DNA of 64,000 bases from Methylobacterium sp. Leaf117 (lineage in GTDB: Bacteria > Pseudomonadota > Alphaproteobacteria > Rhizobiales > Beijerinckiaceae): contig NZ_LMNL01000034.1 of assembly GCF_001422985.1 (NCBI RefSeq), forward strand, positions 830,112-894,111, read 5' to 3'. The notes below the pieces were generated by a model that saw only the letters and a program-made list of their open reading frames with translations, had not been told where the DNA came from and searched no databases. Of the stretch, positions 7,384 to 16,600 are shown one piece after another (within the stretch, counting starts at the first letter, position 1; each line of letters starts with the position of its first letter). The position numbers and the translations under genes were made by a program.

Positions 7384-9241
7384 TGTTCGCTCCGGAATCA
7401 CGGGCGGTGCCGCCCCCTCGGCCGCCCCCTCGTCCACTTCCTCCTCCGCTCTCTCGGCCGCCACCCCGGTGACCTTCGGCGGCCTGTTCGGCTGGCTCCA
7501 CCCGGCCGCGGGCCGGCGCGGCGTCGTGCTGTGCGGCGCGCACGGCTTCGAGCAACTGGCCGCCCACCGGCCCTGGCGGGCGCTGGCGGAAGGGCTCGCC
7601 GCGGCGGGCTGTCCGACCCTGCGCTTCGATTATCCGGGCGAGGGCGATTCCGGTGATGCCAGCGATGCCGGCGAGGTCCGGGTCGAGACGTGCGTCGCGG
7701 CGATCGGCCAAGCGGTCCGCTTCCTGCGCGAGGCGACCGGCGTCACGGAGGTCGTCCTGGTCGGCCTGCGGCTCGGGGCCAACCTCGCCGTCCTGACGAC
7801 CCGGGCGGAGCCGGTGGACCGGCTCGTCCTGCTGGCGCCGGCCGCCACGGGGCGGGCCTACCTGCGCGAGATGCGGCTGCGCGCCCGGACGGTCGGGGGC
7901 GTGGCGGAGGGGCCGGGTTCGGTCCAGACCCAGACCAAGACCCAAGTTCAGGCCTCCGACAGCCTCAGCGTCGGCGGCTTTCGCCTGGGTCCGGCCTTCC
8001 TGGCCGACCTCCAGAACCTCGACGCCAGCGCCATCGTGCGTCCGCCGGCACCGCAGGTCCTGCTCCTGGCCTCCGAGACCAAGGCCCTGGCGGCCCGGCT
8101 GACCGCCCTCGGCAGCGAAGTCGAGGCGGGGCCGTTCCCCGGTCTGGCCGCGCTCATCGGGGACCCGATCTTCGCCGAAATCCCGGATGCGGCCTTCGCC
8201 CGCGTCACGGCCTTCGCTGCGGCGGGGATGACGCGCACCGAGCCGGCCGTTCCCCTGCGCCTCGCCCCGGCGCGCCTCGACGGCCCCGGCTGGACCGAGG
8301 CGCCGGTGCGGTTCCACCCGGACCTGTTCGGCATCCGGTGCTCGCCCCGACGGAGGGAGCCCGATGCGCCGACGGTGCTGTTCGTGTCCACCGGCATGAC
8401 CGTGCATTCGGGCTGGGGCCGGCAGACCACGGATCTCGCCCGCTCGCTCGCGACCGACGGTGTCCCGTCGCTCCGCTTCGACCTCGCGGGCATCGGCGAC
8501 AGCGGCGACCGGCCGGACGCGCGCAAGCCGCCGTTCGCCCCGGACGGGTTCGAGGACATCCGCTGCGCCCTCGACGCAGTCGCCGAGACCGGCAGCCGCG
8601 TCGTGCTCGTCGGCAATTGCAGCGGCGCCTACGCGGCGTTCCAGGCCCTGTGCCGGGACGCGCGGGTCGATGGTGCCCTCCTGATCAACCTCTACTGCTT
8701 CGACTGGGACCCGGGCCAGGACGTCGACGCCGTGATCCGTCAGGTCTTCGGCAGCACCTCGACCTATGCGGCGCTGCTGACCCGGGGCGCGACCTGGCGG
8801 CGGCTCCTGAGCGGGCAGATCCGGGTCGGTGCGATCGGCGCGACGCTGGCCCGGCGCGGGCTCGCAACCGCCCTGCGCCGCCTCCGGCGTTTGGTGAAGC
8901 CCGTCTCCCCCGGCGGCTCAGCCGCCCGGCGGGTGGCCCGGCTGCGGCGCCGCGGCGCCACGATCCGCCTGATCTACAGCGCGGGCGATCCCGGGCTCGC
9001 CGCCCTGCGCCGCCATCTCGGCCGCTCCCCCGGACCGGCGGACCGCCGCCTCGGCGCACCGGTCACGATCGTTCCGGACATCGACCATAACTTCAGCTCG
9101 GCGGAGGCGCCGGCGCTGCTCGGACGGCATCTGCGCGAGGTCCTGCGGGCGGTCCAGGACGCGCCGCGACCGAACTCCGTGCCCGCCCCGCGCACCCTCG
9201 ACCCGCGCGCCGTCGCCCGCGTCGTCCTGGGTCGGACGTGA
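7373..9241 (+). CDS. Tandem alpha/beta hydrolase, exosortase-associated hydrolase type
   Basis: A 622-residue protein made of two alpha/beta hydrolase domains. Domain 1 (about 30-270) has LRFDYPGEGDSGD and the nucleophile elbow GLRLG (131-135), where the usual Ser is Arg133; this GLRLGA form is typical of exosortase A-system hydrolase 2. Domain 2 (about 320-600) has LRFDLAGIGDSGD and the elbow GNCSG (414-418), placing Cys416 at the nucleophile site, with a late IDHNF that could supply His. So one domain looks inactive and the other may be a cysteine hydrolase or thioesterase. In known systems such proteins sit in exopolysaccharide and exosortase loci; none of the other exosortase genes is in view. 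ATG 7373 overlaps the GH2 stop and has GAGG just upstream. It could act on the carrier-bound thioester, but this is speculation. Confidence 0.8.
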   Translation: MVSDVRSGITGGAAPSAAPSSTSSSALSAATPVTFGGLFGWLHPAAGRRGVVLCGAHGFEQLAAHRPWRALAEGLAAAGCPTLRFDYPGEGDSGDASDAGEVRVETCVAAIGQAVRFLREATGVTEVVLVGLRLGANLAVLTTRAEPVDRLVLLAPAATGRAYLREMRLRARTVGGVAEGPGSVQTQTKTQVQASDSLSVGGFRLGPAFLADLQNLDASAIVRPPAPQVLLLASETKALAARLTALGSEVEAGPFPGLAALIGDPIFAEIPDAAFARVTAFAAAGMTRTEPAVPLRLAPARLDGPGWTEAPVRFHPDLFGIRCSPRRREPDAPTVLFVSTGMTVHSGWGRQTTDLARSLATDGVPSLRFDLAGIGDSGDRPDARKPPFAPDGFEDIRCALDAVAETGSRVVLVGNCSGAYAAFQALCRDARVDGALLINLYCFDWDPGQDVDAVIRQVFGSTSTYAALLTRGATWRRLLSGQIRVGAIGATLARRGLATALRRLRRLVKPVSPGGSAARRVARLRRRGATIRLIYSAGDPGLAALRRHLGRSPGPADRRLGAPVTIVPDIDHNFSSAEAPALLGRHLREVLRAVQDAPRPNSVPAPRTLDPRAVARVVLGRT

Positions 9242-10533
9242 GCGGCCTCACCCGCCGCGCGGCCCTCGTCCTGACGGCCGGGGCGCTCGCGGGCCGGGCG
9301 GAAGCCGAGACCGTGCCGACGCATCGCTGCGCGGATCTCGTCGACGCCATCGGGATCAACGTGCATTTCGGCCATGGCGGCACGCCCTATGTGGAGCGCT
9401 TCGCGGCCTGTGCGGCGGCCCTCGACGACCTCGGCGTGCGTCACCTGCGCGACGATATCGTGCTCGTCGGGTCGGAGCCGGCCGGGCAGTTCGCCCGCAT
9501 CGCCACCCTCGCCCGCCGGGGCTATCGCTTCAGCCTCGTGTTCTACGACGGCCTCACCCCCGGCCCGCGGGTGCCACCGGAGCGGTTCGCCGAGATCGCC
9601 GGCTGGGCGGCGGACGGACTCGTCATCGCGGAGGGCGGCAACGAGCCGCCGGTGGCCGCCGGGCCGGGCCTCGCCCGCCTCTCCGCCGCGCATCAGGCGG
9701 CCCTGTTCCGCGCCGTGCGCGAGGACCGGCGCTTCCCCGCCGTGAAGGTCGCCGGGCCGAGCTACATCCAGGCCAACATCGCGGCCGCCGAGAACCTGTC
9801 CGGATCGGTCGACTTCGCCAACGTCCACGCCTATCCGGGGCTCGAGCATCCCGAGACCCGGGGCGCGGGCAGCCTCGCGGGTTTCCTCGCGGCCGTGCGG
9901 CCGGTCTTCGGCACCGCGCCCGTGATCGTCACCGAGAACGGCTACCACACGGCCCTGGCCACCCGCAGCGCCCACCTGCCGGTCTCGGAGGGCATCCGCG
10001 CCCGCTACCTGCCGCGTCTTCTTCTCTGGAGCTACCTGCAGGGCGTGCGGCGAACCTACCTCTACGAGCTGATCGCCTCCTTCGACCGGGGCGACACCGA
10101 CCCGGAGAGCCGGTTCGGGCTCCTGAACCCCGATGGCACGCCGGGCGCCTCGTTCGTCGCCGTGCGCAGCCTGATCCGTCTGTTCGGCGGCCACGCTGCG
10201 GAAGCCGGCCCTGCCGCGGGAGGCGGCCCCGACCCGATCGGCGTCACCTTGCCCGAAACGGTGCCGGACCTCGTGACGGCCCGCTTCCACCGGGCGGACG
10301 GCGCCGTGCTGGTGCCGTTCTGGCTCGGGCTCGACGGCTGGGACCGGCAGGCCCGCGAGCCCCGTCCCGACATCCCGGCGCGGTCCGTGACTCTGCGCCT
10401 GTCCCGGCCGCCGCACGCGGCGCGGCTGCACCGCTTCGGCGACGACGGGTCCGTGAGCGTCAGCGTCCTGCCGCCGGCTCGACAGATCGCGCTGGCGGCT
10501 TCCGACCGGCTCGGCGTGCTGGAACTCCGGTAG
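9238..10533 (+). CDS. Exported glycosidase-like protein (clan GH-A fold)
   Basis: A 431-residue protein starting at GTG 9238 and overlapping the previous stop by four bases. The N-terminus LTRRAALVLTAGALAGRAEA looks like a Tat-type signal peptide, so the mature protein is probably periplasmic. The body has the order expected of clan GH-A retaining glycosidases: IGINVHFGHGGTPYVERF on the first strand, GGNEPP with candidate acid/base Glu136, NVHAYP with His197, and VTENGYHT with candidate nucleophile Glu233. The best guess is a GH39/GH5-like enzyme on an exopolysaccharide. It is the last gene of the operon; the stop at 10533 is followed by about 345 non-coding bases. Confidence 0.78.
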   Translation: MSGLTRRAALVLTAGALAGRAEAETVPTHRCADLVDAIGINVHFGHGGTPYVERFAACAAALDDLGVRHLRDDIVLVGSEPAGQFARIATLARRGYRFSLVFYDGLTPGPRVPPERFAEIAGWAADGLVIAEGGNEPPVAAGPGLARLSAAHQAALFRAVREDRRFPAVKVAGPSYIQANIAAAENLSGSVDFANVHAYPGLEHPETRGAGSLAGFLAAVRPVFGTAPVIVTENGYHTALATRSAHLPVSEGIRARYLPRLLLWSYLQGVRRTYLYELIASFDRGDTDPESRFGLLNPDGTPGASFVAVRSLIRLFGGHAAEAGPAAGGGPDPIGVTLPETVPDLVTARFHRADGAVLVPFWLGLDGWDRQAREPRPDIPARSVTLRLSRPPHAARLHRFGDDGSVSVSVLPPARQIALAASDRLGVLELR

Positions 10534-10878
10534 CCTCGGCGCGAACCGCACCCTGCGGCGGATCGACGGGTTGCGGCCGCCCGGCGTGCGGGATCGTTCA
10601 TCATTTCCGCCGGGATGTGCTGGGCTAGTCTGTGGAAGCGTGCCGCGGCAATTGACTTTCCCATCCCCTTGACCCCTTCGATGGGCTGGTGCGCCAACTC
10701 CATCAATAGATGGTTCGGTGCTCTCTTGATCGATGGTCCGGTCCTCCCGGCCACCATCACTCTCCCCCCTCACACGGCATGTTCGCCGGGTCCGATGACG
10801 CGCGGAACTGGGCTTGCGGGCTTGGGGGACCCGGCTTGCGAGACCCGGACTGGGGGGGCAGCTTTGGAAGGCAGCGGA
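10534..10878. other. Intergenic region before the MipA-like gene
   Basis: About 345 bases without a supportable gene. A TTGACT hexamer occurs near 10652 but no clear -10 follows, and no strong terminator hairpin was found after the operon. Confidence 0.4.
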
Positions 10879-11733
10879 ATGATGATGGGCTCCGAGCGAT
10901 CCTCCGGTGAAACGCAGGTGGCGCCCCCGGGCGGACGCAGGCGCCTCGCCATGGCGGCGATGATCCTGTCGGCCGCGGGAACCTGTCCGGGGGATGCGCG
11001 GGCCGACGATCTCGGGAGCCTGTTTGCGCCCGGCACCGTCTACACCATCGGCGCACTCGCCGGGACGGGGCCGCGCTTCCAGGGCTCGGACCGGACGTCG
11101 CTCTGGGGCTTGCCCTACCTGTCGTTCCGCCGGGCCGGGGAAGCGCCCGAATGGTGGTCGCCGGACGATGGCCTCGACGCCACCCTGGTCGAGGCGGGCG
11201 CCGTGCGGATGGGCCCGGTGATCGACCTGCGGGAGGGGCGTTCGGCGCGGGATGTCCACTTCACCCCGGGCCTGCCGACGGTGCCCCTCACGGTGGGGCT
11301 CGGCGTCTTCGGAGAGCTGTGGTTCGCGGATGAGACCCTGCGCCTGCGCGCCGAGGTGACCCAGGGCGTCCGCGCCCGTGACGGTATCCAGATCAAGCTC
11401 GCGGGCGACGCGATCGGCCGGTTCGGGCGCTTCACCCTGAGCGCGGGCCCGCGCCTTGTGCTGGCCGACGCCGCGTCCCAGCGCATTGATTTCGGCTTTT
11501 CGGGGCGCGCACCGGGTCTCGCATCCTACGATCCGAAGGGCGGCCTCCGCTCGGCCGGCATCGGGGGCGCCGTCGCGTATGATTGGTCGGAGGCTTGGCA
11601 GACCCTGGTCTATGCCCGTTACGACCGGCTGCTGTTCGATGCCGCCCGCAGTCCGATCGTCCAGCGCTTCGGGTCGGTCGATCACGTCTCGGTCGGAGTC
11701 GGCGCGACCTATTCCTTCCGGGCAACGCCCTGA
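10879..11733 (+). CDS. MipA/OmpV family outer membrane protein
   Basis: A 284-residue protein starting at one of three consecutive ATG codons (10879-10887). A signal peptide (RRLAMAAMILSAAGTCPGDARA) is followed by alternating hydrophobic beta-strand sequence and a C-terminal YSFRATP, as in outer membrane barrels. GTVYTIGALAGTGPRFQGSDRTSLWGLPYLSFRR corresponds in pattern to the MipA/OmpV start, where the mature protein opens with a description of strand pairs around a short Asp-rich loop. MipA was named as a scaffold for murein enzymes in E. coli; in many Proteobacteria homologues are simply outer membrane proteins of unknown role, sometimes next to two-component or metal-resistance genes. Here it precedes the RND efflux operon by about 520 bases, so a link to efflux is possible but not shown. 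Confidence 0.8.
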   Translation: MMMGSERSSGETQVAPPGGRRRLAMAAMILSAAGTCPGDARADDLGSLFAPGTVYTIGALAGTGPRFQGSDRTSLWGLPYLSFRRAGEAPEWWSPDDGLDATLVEAGAVRMGPVIDLREGRSARDVHFTPGLPTVPLTVGLGVFGELWFADETLRLRAEVTQGVRARDGIQIKLAGDAIGRFGRFTLSAGPRLVLADAASQRIDFGFSGRAPGLASYDPKGGLRSAGIGGAVAYDWSEAWQTLVYARYDRLLFDAARSPIVQRFGSVDHVSVGVGATYSFRATP

Positions 11734-12257
11734 ATCATGCGTGCCCCGCACCAACGGATTTCGAGCACGATTTCGAGAGTCGTGATGCAAAGATGCATCA
11801 GCGCATGTTAATCGCCCGAGAGGCGGTTTTTGCCGGGATTATTCCTGAACTTGTCTGGCAGATACCCTCCCGTCTGGGAGGCGTCACGTGAAACGCGCAT
11901 GATTCGCCGGTGCGACCGGTCCGATCGACGGAGCCGGACTCCATCATGTCTCCGATCCCGGCTTCGACGACACGCGCCCCCTGGCAGCCATCCCGCTCGC
12001 GCACCGGCGACGGTCCTGCGGATGCCCGGATCGGTGGTGGGCGCCTCGAACCATGTCACGCAAATGGAGTGCGGACCCGCTATGGCGTCGCCCGGTGCGG
12101 CCGTGTCTCCGATTCCCGGTCCCATCTCGGACCTGGGGCTGGCCGGATTGCGGCTCCGCGCCGATCCGGGACGACGATCCGGGACGGTGACGCGCCCCCG
12201 ACCTTCGCCTGACGCCTTCGTCCGGGGTGGCGTTCGCCTGATCCGCGATCGCTCCGG
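11734..12257. other. Intergenic region upstream of the RND efflux operon
   Basis: About 520 bases. The first 150 bases are lower in GC than the surroundings and contain a perfect inverted repeat at 11783-11800. The remainder is GC-rich, and its open frames have no recognisable protein features. Confidence 0.45.
11783..11800. repeat. Perfect 7-bp inverted repeat (TGATGCA / TGCATCA)
   Basis: TGATGCA at 11783-11789 and its exact complement TGCATCA at 11794-11800 are separated by AAGA. It lies 50 bases after the MipA-like gene and well upstream of the efflux genes. It could be an operator or a weak hairpin; there is no T-run. Confidence 0.4.
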
Positions 12258-13580
12258 ATGCCGCTCCACGACCAACCCGAAACGAAATTGCGCCTGATGA
12301 CCAGGACACCGCGTGCGATCGCCAGGATCGTCATTCCCCTCGGGCTGCTGACCGGCGCCGTCGTGGCCGCCGGAATCTGGCCCGGCCCGACCCTGGGCTT
12401 CATCACTTGGGCCGGGGCCTCGATCCGGGCGCCCTTCGCCGCGCCGGATGCCCCGGCCGCGGATGTCGTCCGCACGCGGGCCGCGCCGGTGGCCCGCGTC
12501 TTCCGTCCCAGCCCGGCGCAGCGCGCCGCTCTCGGCATCGTGCCCGTGACGGTGCGGAGCTTCCGGCCCGAGGGCATGGCGGAGGGCCGCATCGCCCTCA
12601 ACGACGACGAGAACGTGCCCGTCACCTCGCCGTATGCCGGACGGGTGACGAAGGTTCTGGTGCGGGCGGGCGACGAGGTGAAAGCGGGTGACGTCCTCCT
12701 CACCCTCGAGGCGACCGACATGCTCCAGGCCCAGAGCGACTACCAGGCCGCACTCAACACGATCGCCAAGGCGACTGCCCTGCTGAAGCTGGACCAGACC
12801 ATCGCGGCCCGGCAGCAGGAACTGTTTCAGGCCAGGGCGGTGGCCCTGAAGGACTATCAGGCGGCCCAGAACGACGTGATCGGGGCCCAGAGCGACCTGC
12901 GGACCGCCGAGGCCAGCCTGGATGCGGTGAAGAACCGCCTGCGCCTGCTCGGCAAGACCGATGCGGAGATCGCCGCCTACGAAAAGAAAGGCACCCTGAG
13001 TTCCGAGACCCAGATCCGGGCGCCGATCGCCGGCACCATCGTCCAGCGCAAGGTCGGGCTCGGGCAGTACCTGTCGAGTTCCAGCGACCCGGTCTTCGTC
13101 ATCGGCGACCTCTCGACGGTGTGGCTGGTGGCCAACGTGCGCGAGAGCGAGATCCCCCGGGTCCGGATCGGCCAGGAGGTCGCGGCGACGGTGGCGGGCT
13201 TCGGAGACCGGGTCTTCAAGGCGCGGGTCGACTACCTGGCGGCCAGCCTCGATCCGGCGACCCGCCGCCTCGCCGTGCGCAGCCAAGTCGAGAATCCGGA
13301 CCAGGTCCTGAAGCCCGAGATGTTCGCCAGCTTCACCCTCTTCACCGGGCCGGAGCAGTCGGCACCGGCCGTGCCGACGGGCGCCATCGTCTACGAGGGC
13401 GCGCGCGCGCATGTCTGGGTCGCCCGGCCCGACGGCGCCATCGAGGCCCGCGACATCACCCTCGGCCTCACCGCCGGCGGCATGGCGCAGGTGACGGACG
13501 GGATCTCCGCCGGCGAGTCGATCGTCACCCGGGGTGCCGTGTTCATGGATCGGGCGACGAGCGGCGACAAGGCCTCCTGA
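12258..13580 (+). CDS. RND efflux periplasmic adaptor (CzcB/CusB-like)
   Basis: Membrane fusion protein of 440 residues from ATG 12258, or 427 from ATG 12297; neither has a clear Shine-Dalgarno. An N-terminal membrane anchor (RAIARIVIPLGLLTGAVVAAG) is followed by the first half of the barrel-sandwich domain (VTSPYAGRVTKVLVRAGDEV), a coiled-coil alpha-hairpin rich in Ala/Gln, the second half (IRAPIAGTIVQRKVGLGQYL) and a beta-barrel (VWLVANVRESEIPRVRIGQ). It links the inner membrane pump to the outer membrane channel encoded just downstream. No His-rich metal-binding N-terminus is present, unlike many copper and zinc adaptors, so the substrate stays open. Confidence 0.9.
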   Translation: MPLHDQPETKLRLMTRTPRAIARIVIPLGLLTGAVVAAGIWPGPTLGFITWAGASIRAPFAAPDAPAADVVRTRAAPVARVFRPSPAQRAALGIVPVTVRSFRPEGMAEGRIALNDDENVPVTSPYAGRVTKVLVRAGDEVKAGDVLLTLEATDMLQAQSDYQAALNTIAKATALLKLDQTIAARQQELFQARAVALKDYQAAQNDVIGAQSDLRTAEASLDAVKNRLRLLGKTDAEIAAYEKKGTLSSETQIRAPIAGTIVQRKVGLGQYLSSSSDPVFVIGDLSTVWLVANVRESEIPRVRIGQEVAATVAGFGDRVFKARVDYLAASLDPATRRLAVRSQVENPDQVLKPEMFASFTLFTGPEQSAPAVPTGAIVYEGARAHVWVARPDGAIEARDITLGLTAGGMAQVTDGISAGESIVTRGAVFMDRATSGDKAS

Positions 13581-13601
13581 GGGGCCGCACGCCCCTCCCA
13601 C

Positions 13602-13647
13602 ATGAACAGCCAGCCATGAACGGCCAGCCATGAACAATCCGCCATGA
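13602..13647 (+). repeat. 14-bp tandem repeats forming three 5-codon leader ORFs before the pump gene
   Basis: ATG codons at 13602, 13616, 13630 and 13644 are spaced exactly 14 bases apart in a degenerate direct repeat (core ccatgaac). Each of the first three opens a five-codon ORF (MNSQP, MNGQP, MNNPP) whose TGA overlaps the next ATG by four bases, ending at the start of the pump gene. The arrangement is directly visible; whether it is translated is unknown. Confidence 0.85.
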
Positions 13648-16600
13648 ACAGCCTCATCGTCTTCGCCCTGCGCCAGCGCGTGCTGGTGTTCCTGCTGTTC
13701 GTGGCGATGCTGGCGCTCGGCTATGCCAGCTACACCCAGCTCAACATCGAGGCCTATCCCGATCCGGTGCCGCCGCTGGTCGACGTCATCACGCAGAATC
13801 CCGGGCAATCCGCCGACGAGATCGAGCGCTACATCACCATCCCGCTGGAGGTGCAGCTCGCCGGCATTCCCAACGCCACCGTGGTGCGCACCATCTCGCT
13901 GTTCGGCCTCTCCGACGTGAAGGTGCAGTTCACCTACGCCTTCACCTACCAGGAGGCCCTGCAGCGGGTGCTCAACCGGCTGGCGCAGCTGCCGCCCCTG
14001 CCCAACGGCGCTCAGCCGCAGATCTCGCCGACGAGCCCCGTGGGCGAGATCATGCGCTACAAGGTGACGGGTCCGAAGGGATACTCCTCCACCGACCTGA
14101 AGACCCTGCAGGACTGGGTGCTGCAGCGCCGGTTCAAGGCGATCCCCGGCGTGGTCGACGTGACGGCCTTCGGCGGCCGGACCAAGGAATACGAGATCGC
14201 GGTCGACCTCAACCGGCTCCAGGCCCAGGGCCTGACCCTGGTCCAGCTCGTCACGGCGCTGAACAATTCAAGCATCAATGTCGGCGGCCAGACCCTCAAC
14301 GTGGGCGAGCAATCGGCCGTGGTCCGGGGCATCGGCCTCATCCGCGACATGGACGACATCCGCGACACGATGCTGACGCAGGTCAACGGCGTGCCGGTGC
14401 TGGTCCGCGACGTCGCCGAGGTCCGGGTCTCGCACGCGCCGCGCCTCGGCATCGTCGGCCATGACGGCGACAACGACATTGTCGAAGGTATCGTCCTGAT
14501 GAGCCGGGACGGGCAGAGCCTGCCGACGCTGCGTCTGGTCAATGCCGAGATCGACAAGATCAACGCCAGCGGCATCCTGCCTCCCGACGTGCGAGTCGAG
14601 CGCATCTACGACCGCAGCGGCCTGATCCACACCACCACCCATACGGTGATGCACAACCTCGTCTCCGGCGTGGTGCTGGTCTTCGTCGTGCAGTGGCTGT
14701 TCCTGGGGAGCCTGCGCAGCGCGGTCATCGTGGCGGCGACCATCCCGTTCGCCCTCGGCTTCGCCATCCTGATCCTGGTCCTGCGCGGGGACTCGGCCAA
14801 CCTCCTCTCCCTCGGCGCCATCGATTTCGGCCTCATCGTCGATGCCACCGTGATCATGGTCGAGAACGTGTTTCGGCATCTGGCCGAACCCGAGCATTCC
14901 GAGGATCAGCCTCCGCCGGGTGGCCTGACCGGGCGCCTCGGCACCATCGCGATCGCGGGGGCGGAGGTGAACCGGGCGATCTTCTTCTCGGCCACCATCA
15001 TCATCGTCGGCTTCCTGCCGCTCTTCACCCTGACGGGCGTCGAGGGCCACATCTTCGGGCCGATGGCCAAGACCTACGCCTACGCCCTGATCGGCGGACT
15101 CCTGGCCACCTTCACGGTGTCGCCCGCGCTCTCGGCGCTGATCCTGCCGAAGCGCGTGGAGGAGCGCGACACACTGATCGTGCGCCTGCTACGCTTCGGC
15201 CACGTGCGGATCCTGCGCCTGGGCCTGCGCAACAAGGTGCTGTCGCTCCTCCTGCTGGCCGCCCTGCTCGGCGCCTCCGGCATCGCCGCCCGGACCCTCG
15301 GCCTCGAGTTCCTGCCGAAACTCGAGGAGGGCAATCTCTACATCCGCGGCACCATGCCGGCCTCGATCTCCCTCGAGGCGGGCAACGCCTCCGTCGAGCG
15401 CCTGCGCAAGATCATCGCCGAGGTGCCCGAGGTGGTGACGGTGCTGTCGCACCAGGGCCGCCCGGATGACGGCACCGACGCCACCGGCTTTTTCAACGTC
15501 GAAATCCTGGCGCCCCTGAAACCGTTCGACACCTGGCGCAAGGGCCTCGACAAGGAAGGGCTGGTCCGCGACCTCGCGGCCAAGCTGGACGAGGCCTTTC
15601 CCGGCATCGAGTTCAATTTTTCCCAGTACATCGAGGACAACGTCCAGGAGGCCGCTTCGGGCGTGAAGGGCGAGAACTCGGTCAAGATCTACGGCAACGA
15701 CCTCAACGACCTGACGAAGACGGCGGAGGCGATCAAGGCCAGCCTGGCGAAGGTCCCCGGCATCACCGACCTCGCGGTGTTCGCCTCCCTGGGGCAGCCC
15801 ACGGTGCGGATCGACATCGACCGGCGCAAGGCCGCGCGCTACGGCCTCTCGCCGGGAGACGTCAACACCACCGTGCAGGCGGCGATCGGCGGGCAGACGG
15901 CGGGCGACCTCTACGAATACGGCTCGGACCGTCACTTCCCGATGCGTATTCGCCTCGCCCCGCAATACCGGCGCAGCCTGGAGACCATCCGCAACATCAC
16001 CGTCGGGGCGGCGAACCCGGCGGGCGGCGTGATCCAGGTGCCGCTGTCCGAGATCGCCACGGTCGAGCTCGTCTCGGGCGCCGCCTTCATCTACCGCGAG
16101 AACCAGGAGCGCTACATTCCGGTGAAGTTCTCCGTGCGCGGCCGCGATCTCGGCGGCGCGGTGCTGGAGGCCCAGGCCCGGATCGCCCAGGACGTGACCC
16201 TGCCGGCCGGGTTCCACCTCGAATGGGTCGGCCAGTTCACCAACCTGCAGGACGCCGTGCAGCGCCTGACCCTCGTGGTTCCGGTGACGATCGGGCTGAT
16301 CGCCCTGCTGCTCTACGTCAACTTCAGCTCCGTCACCGACATGGCGCTGACGCTCAGCGTGATCCCGATGGCAATGATCGGCGGCATCTTCGCGCTGGTC
16401 CTCACGCTGACGCCGTTCTCGATCTCGGCGGCGATCGGCTTCATCGCGCTCTTCGGCATCTCGACCATGGAGGGCGTCATCCTGCTGTCCTATTACAACC
16501 AGCTCCTCGAGGACGGCTGGGGGCGGGCCGAGGCGGTGTGGCAGGCCGCCAACGTGCGCATGCGGCCGGTCATGATGACCTGCGTGGCCGCCTGCGTCGG

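Noticed and set aside
10534..10878. N-terminal extension of the MipA-like protein to 10615
   Set aside because: The extension has no signal peptide; a good export signal starts after the ATG triplet at 10879.
8974..11790. 938-codon minus-strand frame over the hydrolase, glycosidase and MipA-like genes
   Set aside because: It covers three recognisable plus-strand genes and has no domain; an antisense artefact of GC-rich third positions.
11830..12297. 155-codon plus-strand frame before the RND adaptor
   Set aside because: No Shine-Dalgarno, no domain and basic Ser/Arg-rich content; treated as non-coding.
11808..13808. 666-codon minus-strand frame opposite the RND adaptor
   Set aside because: The plus strand holds a full membrane-fusion protein here; the reverse frame lacks any family feature.
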